Assembly (NCBI GenBank): GCA_914767715.1
Contig: OU612065.1
Coordinates: 32,178,001 to 32,242,000 of the forward strand
Length of the DNA: 64,000 bases
From: Membranipora membranacea
Lineage: Eukaryota > Bryozoa > Gymnolaemata > Cheilostomatida > Membraniporidae
Direction: 5' to 3'
Positions 57,801 to 64,000 of this stretch are shown one piece after another; within the stretch, counting starts at the first letter, position 1, and the number at the start of each line of letters is the position of its first letter. A program made the position numbers and the translations under genes. The notes beneath the pieces are model-generated. The model had not been told where the DNA came from, did not search any database, and saw only the letters and a program-made list of their open reading frames with translations.

Positions 57801-60800
57801 AACATACACAATAGCCACCTGATACTATTTCGGGAGGATTTATCGGATCAGAGTAATATCAACAGTTATTTCCAAATACAGCCATGAGCGATCATTGATA
57901 AATGCTATTGCAGAATCTCTACATGGAAGTGTTTAAAGATAAGTTAGGTTTTTGTCTTTTCTGAATTAATTGGAATAACAATAGACTGAATGGATTTATT
58001 ATTATCAAGTCTTCTGGAATTACAGTTAATTTTCGAACACAAAGTACAAATTTTAGACCTACCATGATGTAACAGTCATCCAGAATATGGTGGTGATGGA
58101 GAAGTAGTGTATAGCCATACCCACTACCTTACATCCGATGTCATGTTTAATCTGAACTCCCAGCACAAATATCACTTTGAGGAATAGTATACTCTTACAG
58201 GTATTGACTAGAGAGTGCTTCAGTTTGCGGGACAAGTTGATGTACCTGCAGAACACAAATTGGCCATCATATGATATGAGAATAAACTAAAGTCACGATA
58301 TACACCATAGTTTGTTTGAGATTTTATAACACAGGAGAAAGATACAACACAAGGTGCTGGGGGTTGGAATGATTGAACTTGAAAGCGCCGCAAGTGGGAA
58401 TTTTTTTTTTCTCTCCTCAATCCGACATATTGCTAAGAACTATTCGGAGGTTGTGGGCATATAGGGAGGAGGGGGATTATGAGAGCCTGTATGTACAAAC
58501 CTATAAGCACAAGTGTAGGTTATAATAATCACTAGTAGACAGAGGCAAAGGAATGAAGCTCCGACGTAAGTCTGAGAATTCATAATTGTGAATATCTGCT
58601 GTTCTACAATCACTGGCTGAAGAGTTCTCTTCTCCTGTAAAAATCAAAACAGAACATCCAATATAAAAACTTAAGTCACTGCTGAAAACAAGGAACTTAC
58701 AAGGAGTTATCAAATGCAATATTTTGTAATTCTCATTGATATATCTAAACTACATTGTTATTTCAGAAAGAATATATGGTAGTTTGGAGGCAATTTGTAT
58801 GGTATGATATTCCTATCAAGGAGCTTTGGGCAGGTTCTGTGAGATATTGGTTAATACAAGATTTTATGCACCAACTGTCAGCTCACAATACTCAACACAG
58901 TAAGAGTAATTGTTACATTTTTAATGGGCAGTAGAACAGTGCTGGTGCATGGCAATATTGTTCGGAGGCTGCTGGGGTTAAGTAAGAAGGCCTGACATAC
59001 CGTCGTCTCTTACATGAGTAAAGATTGATCCAGTTTAACAATATTAGGAGTTGTGCCCCCTTTACTGGTGTGTTTACAGAGAGGGGGGACAACTCAAAAT
59101 TTGGTCAAACCAGATCAAATTTGATTTGATTTACAACAAACCTGCAGTAGAGTATAGCTGGTCATGTGATCGCAGTGCATGACAGATAGATTGTGTTTTC
59201 TCTGTTGTACGGTATCGGTAATTTCACAGCCTGAAGTCTGCCACCTAGACTCTCCCTCCTGCCAGTAGACGGCCTTGACATTGGGCTGTGTGGGCTGATT
59301 AGGTGTATCGAAGCGAGGTAAGGCCACCACCACGGGTGAACTCAGATCCTTGACATCTCTGCTGACTGCAAACAACAAAGTAAAAATTAAATGTGATGTC
59401 AGGAATTAGGCATCAAATTTAACAAAGTGTTATTATCAAAACTGTTTCCGACAAACTAAAAGTAATCTGAACTAAAATCCATACACGGGGTGTCAGCTTT
59501 CCTCTGATTGCTATATATATACTTATGAGGTAGATAAGGAGTATTTGATAGGACCAGTTTGGATATAGGTCAATTCACTTTTAATACCTGAGCCTACTCT
59601 CATATCGAGTGAGCAAACGCATTCGCTCTCAGTGAAATAATCCCATCATTGCAAAAAAGCAGGTATACGTGAAACTTCAATATACTGGTAATTTTGACAA
59701 ATCAAACGCCTCCTTGCAAGAGGAAAATACAATTAACTACATAGTGGCTTACTTATAGAAGCAGATATCACAGAGCTCGGTACATAGAACTTATCGGCTA
59801 CATTGGCCTCAGCTCTGATAGCCTGGAAGAGCTGATCGTTCCTGAATAAGATAACCAGTAATTTGAAGATTCTCTTAGAGGGTACGGCTCCTCCTACCTC
59901 CTCCGGTATATGGACCATCACATTAATATTCTGTAATATAAGAGTGAGCAATATGTGTACTATAGTATAATATATCATATATACAGATTGTATCGTGTAA
60001 TGTTATTTTCATGAAAAAACCCTCAAAATAAGACTGAAGATATCTGATGTATGATATATGAGTATTTTTTATCTGATTGATTTTTGTCCTAATCTATCAA
60101 TGACGATAATTTTCTGGCACCATGAAACAGGATATAGACAGTTTTCTGAGCTTTAGTTTAGGCCTCTTTTCGGAGTTGTCTTCCCTCCAGTTTGGTACTA
60201 GGAAAAAGGAGCCGAAAGGGGGTTACCTTGAAAACCGCTTATAATAGGCTAAAAATGATTTTTGATTCAGAATCTGCACAATTGGAAACCATGTCCATCA
60301 GGGTTTTCAATGGTGCAGATTCTGAATCAAGTCAGCAAGTCAACTAGTGATCATTTTGTAACCAGGGTGAAAATCGGTGAAGGATCAAGGCGTTTCCCTC
60401 ACCTCCCCTACTACTCATTAGTTGCAATCATTACCTGATGTTGGGAGTCAGTGAGATCATGGCTTGTTTCTTGTTCTATACATCTGAAGTTTGACTCGAG
60501 GTAAGTCTTCTTTATTTTACTGCTCTGTTCGGCCGTACACGTCAGACCATTGAAGCTACTGGGCTTCCAATTTCTGGCATCCACAGCGATATTCTCCATA
60601 AACTCATGCAGAGATGGCTTCTTCTCTAGCACATAGCTTGCTACGGTCTCCAGGTTCCTCACCATACTAAGAGTATAAAATGTTATTAAGTTAGAAACAC
60701 ACTGGCACATGATAAAGCAAAAGTTCGCATTAGAGGAAAAACCGTTTTGATGCTGGCAATTACGTTCAGCATCTATATATTTGGTCAAAATCGCTAGGGT

Positions 60801-63079
60801 CAAATGATATCAACATTGTTTGCTTAGTTTTACATTTTTCAAATGCTCTAAACATATTGCTAGTCTCTATCTACCTTTTCCGTTGCTTTTTTTTGGACAT
60901 TTCACTGTTACTTTACCTTATTGTGTGGGAGCAACTCCAAATCTAGGTACAAAAATGTAATTTAAAGCGATCGAAATAGCACAGGAGCCATTCCTATCTA
61001 TTTAGATCATTGAGCCAAATCCATCGGCAGACAATATTCATACACGAGAGATTTTCGATAAGCCAAGGAAATTTTCGATCAGCCAAGGAAATAGACAATC
61101 CCACTCCTTGATTGGGCTAATCAATCTCCTTATTACAGAAGCTACAGGAAAAATCATTCTCTAACATCCATATTCATTAGTTTATATACCTGGTGCATGA
61201 ACCATTTAATCTCTCAGCTTCCCTCAGCAGTGTGCTATTAACATTCATCATCAGGCTCGTAATGTTATAAACCATCTTTGGAATCTAAAATAATATATAA
61301 CAGAAATTATACATAATACCAACAACAATAAATATAAGTTAGATTTGTCTAACAGCTGTGATGTTGCAGGGAGAATAGAATCCATTCTCCCTGGATGTAG
61401 TGAGAGCGAGTAGGATTATGCTACCATGCTCAAATGCCGGTCCTTGTCTGTGTATAGGATGATAGCCTATATGTCCATTTATAATTTAGTGACTTCTATC
61501 TCTTAGGAGGTGAGACAATATTCTGGTCTGCTGATTTCCAAAAGCCCTGCAGACATATTGCACAGAGTGGAGACAATTTCATTTTTTAGCATCTTGTCAC
61601 ATTTTATACTGCAAATCAGTGCCGAAGCCATGTGAGCATCTCCTACTCGTAAAAACAACACCAGCCTTTCAGGACTACAATGAGGCGAGATTTTATCAGC
61701 ATACAAATTATTGACAGAGAAAATAAATGTGTAGTAAGAAAATTGACATAGTCTACTTATCGCATTAATCAGGGAGAATTCTCCCTGCATTAATTGACAT
61801 CTCGTATTACATGTAAGCAAAGATAAAGTTTTACATGCAATTATTTACATGGGTACATCAAATACCTAAAATAACAAGTTGGCATTGTCCCAACTATAAT
61901 TCTACAGCCCGATGTGATGGCACGGCCCTAAGGCTGTGTTCTATGGAACATCATTTTTAGGACATAAAGGAGTCTACAGTATAATTTAGAGAACATTTCT
62001 GAAGAATATAACTGACCGTGGGTCATTCAACATTATCATCAACACGCTGTTTGGTACTGCCTTGAGGGGTGGGCATTCCGTTTTAATCTGTGGTAAAAGG
62101 ATTCTCTCAAGTATCAGTCTGTGACTTTACACAGTCTCGAATCAGTTTCAGTCTCAGTCTTTACACAGTCTCGGTTTCGAATCAGATATATGCCCATGAA
62201 ATTACGATATACAGGTTCTCAAACGTGATCAAACTGATGGATTTGTTCTTCTATTACGTGGCCCTTATAGAAGTAGTTGATGGGTAGTGGTTATATTCAT
62301 AGTATTCTGATCAACTTGGCAGTCAACAATAGAAGATGGTGGACTTATATTTAATTTACTATCGATCTTACTTTTCTCAAACTTTATCATAATTCAGCAA
62401 TGACCAGAGTGGTCGTGCTTACCTCAGCTTTCTCGTATAGATCATAAGATATACTTATTTTCTGCAGAATTCTAGCAAAGAATACAACGTCCATCTTGTC
62501 TGTAATCAATGCAGGAGTCATCAGTCTGCGTACCATCTCCAGATTGGACGTCTCATTGAAATCATCCTGAAATTTGAAATTAACTTCAGGTTATATGGCA
62601 CATGTCAATGTTTGGGTTGTTAAAGTTTGGCCTGACGTGAAATCTAACATTTTAGTTCTCAGTTGGATGTCAGCGGCTCGCATAGTATACCAGTTCCGTA
62701 CATGATACGGTGTTGAGATCCATCTCATTAGGCTTACTAGAAAAACTTGTGGTCAATATAATCCTCAAACTTCCGACACACTTGGATTGAAGGGGATTGT
62801 ATTAAACTGCAATGATTCACAAGTATCGGTCAAGGGAGAGTGGAGGGTGGAGAGAGGTGGTTACCTTCGAAAGCTGCTGCAGCACCTCAGTGATCTCATT
62901 GGAGTATTTACAGGCTTTGACGTCCAGGTTGTGCCACTCCCCTCTGCTGTTACACGAGTAGAAGGCCTTCGCTCCGGCGTCGCCAGACTTACACGGCTGT
63001 TCCTTACGAGAGTTAAAGCCGGCTCTCTCCCAAGTGTACTTTCCCTTCTCCGAGTCTACTGTGATCTCAGCACAAAAAG
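54833..63079 (-). CDS. Adhesion G protein-coupled receptor, ADGRA2/ADGRA3-like (GPR124/GPR125), 3' ten exons, partial
   Basis: Seven-transmembrane adhesion receptor; vertebrate ADGRA2 acts in Wnt7 signalling and ADGRA3 in planar polarity. Exons: 63079-62865, 62566-62423, 61284-61190, 60666-60435, 59930-59753, 59365-59142, 58634-58501, 58245-58063, 57550-57362 and 57068-54833, 1275 residues in one phase. In order: a cysteine-containing hormone-receptor-like domain, the GAIN region, a GPS motif ([17 protein letters not shown] and [11 protein letters not shown]) with an H-x-T cleavage-type site, TM1 ([19 protein letters not shown]), TM2-3, and [20 protein letters not shown] with TSWNIYRK before it, which is diagnostic of ADGRA (human MLKFYL, NIYK). 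The cytoplasmic tail of about 550 residues is one exon, rich in Ser, His and Asn, with [15 protein letters not shown] like the vertebrate RSSRHHKNR patch. It ends DDSSL, a class I PDZ ligand like vertebrate ETTV. N-terminal LRR and Ig exons lie beyond the right edge. Confidence 0.9.
60264..60328. repeat. Hairpin in an ADGRA intron, 27 bp arms
   Basis: GATTCAGAATCTGCAC... (60264-60290) pairs with ...GTGCAGATTCTGAATC (60302-60328) with two mismatches; the loop is 11 bp. Confidence 0.6.
61365..61391. repeat. Interrupted palindrome CAGGGAGAAT...ATTCTCCCTG
   Basis: The same 10 bp arms occur uninterrupted at 61770-61787 and 5850-5867; here seven bases separate them. Confidence 0.5.
61770..61787. 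repeat. 18 bp perfect palindrome CAGGGAGAATTCTCCCTG
   Basis: Identical to 5850-5867. Both copies are followed by CATT; the outer flanks here (GCATTAAT/CATTAAT) extend the symmetry. Confidence 0.55.
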
Positions 63080-64000
63080 CTGTAAATAATGTCACTTTTA
63101 TTATAACGAAATGAGTGTAGGTTCTACTGTTCTACTGCCATCTATCGACTACTGGGGTTTGGTTGGCCGCCAGGTGTGCTCCGACCTGCCTGCAAACAGA
63201 GAGCAACCTGGCGCAGATATTGTGACCAAGACTTAAGGCAACTAACATTGCTCCACTCATGATTCGGGTTGTGGCATGTGATAAGATAACTTGACTTTAA
63301 TCATATGTGTGTGAATTCAGTTATCAATACAAATGACCAAGAACTGTCTAATATATATTACATTTATAGGTATAGCAGAGACTATAGCTAGAGTCTCTGG
63401 CTATAGCTTTAAAGGTTCTGGTGCTGCAGTTGAGATTGTGTTTAAAATGGCAGGTGGTGAATGGTTAGCTATAGCTGAATAAAGTTTTACCACATAATGA
63501 CTTGATGTCAACCAAAACTGACTGCCTGGGAAGGGCATAGAAATGATATTATCCGGTTGTAGTCTGAGATCTTAAATGATCAAAGATGGAAGTATCGAGG
63601 CCCTTTACATTCCCCCTGACAGCATCTGGTAGATGCTAATGACTTTCACATTATGCCATCTAGTAATTGATGGAATTAATATAATAACTATTACAGGCCA
63701 TTGATAGAATTGATGTTAATTTTGACACATATAAAGGCAAACCTTGACATATTCCATTACCGTTGACACTATTATAAAATCTCTATGAATTAATTTGATA
63801 ATAATGGCATACCAGAGCTATGAAATGTTACCGCAGGAAGGGATATAAGCCAGAAGGTGAAAAGAATCAAAAACAACCTAGAAATCAATCTCAGCTTCCA
63901 GTGCACTGATAAAATGCCACTTGTGTACTAAGCCTACAATGGCAACCAACAGTATGCCTATTGTGGTGTGGCCTAAAACTGAGAAATGTGTGGTCTCATT
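63080..64000. other. Right end of the window, ADGRA intron
   Basis: By position this is intron between the receptor's upstream (LRR/Ig) exons and the exon at 63079. I find no open stretch with splice sites on either strand and no clear repeat. Confidence 0.35.

Noticed and set aside
1-64000. A functional gene cluster or novel multi-gene system
   Set aside because: The seven genes belong to unrelated conserved families in mixed orientation; nothing in the sequence ties them into one pathway.

Overview
This is a 64 kb piece of a metazoan nuclear genome. It is AT-rich, and the genes are split into many short exons (about 50-360 bp) by GT-AG introns of a few hundred bases to 3 kb. Gene content (TRAPPC9, WDR89, SCUBE, a secreted DNase I, FBXO15, a CHST15-type sulfotransferase and an ADGRA-type adhesion GPCR) fits an invertebrate animal. 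Dispersed GAGTTGTC/GACAACTC motifs next to C- or G-rich runs look lophotrochozoan to me, but the sequence does not settle the phylum.

Layout. Positions 645-4791 (-) hold the N-terminal exons of TRAPPC9, which runs off the left edge. Divergent to it is a complete WDR89 (6468-11985, +, 11 exons, 402 aa). Tail-to-tail with that is a complete SCUBE gene (12469-23234, -, 19 coding exons, 1013 aa) with signal peptide, nine EGF repeats, spacer, three cysteine-rich repeats, CUB domain and C-terminal tail. Then follow a DNase I-type nuclease (24682-29157, -) with a possible further C-terminal extension at 23977-24352, and FBXO15 (31748-39425, -, 12 exons, 457 aa). A 5.4 kb gene-poor interval carries a hairpin, a non-LTR reverse transcriptase relic and a minisatellite. 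It is followed by a five-exon type II membrane sulfotransferase (44800-52652, -, 380 aa) and the 3' ten exons of an ADGRA2/3-like receptor (54833-63079, -), which runs off the right edge.

Splice joins were made by eye. For every gene the reading phase is kept through all the joins, which is strong internal support. The genes are unrelated in function: vesicle tethering, WD scaffold, secreted signalling co-factor, extracellular DNA digestion, SCF ubiquitin ligase, glycan sulfation, and adhesion/Wnt-type receptor. This is an ordinary animal gene neighbourhood, not a pathway cluster.

The non-coding part is the unusual part. There are several large fold-back elements: a 1.36 kb near-palindrome with TTAA ends, a 0.92 kb nested fold-back in a SCUBE intron, a related 1.74 kb element with a central 88 bp satellite, and a 0.5 kb one. 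Many small hairpins and a dispersed G-rich repeat are also present. A recurrent theme is small tandem duplication across exon borders: duplicated splice acceptors in TRAPPC9 and SCUBE, a triplicated splice donor in WDR89, a decayed extra EGF exon in SCUBE, and a decayed second copy of the sulfotransferase first exon.
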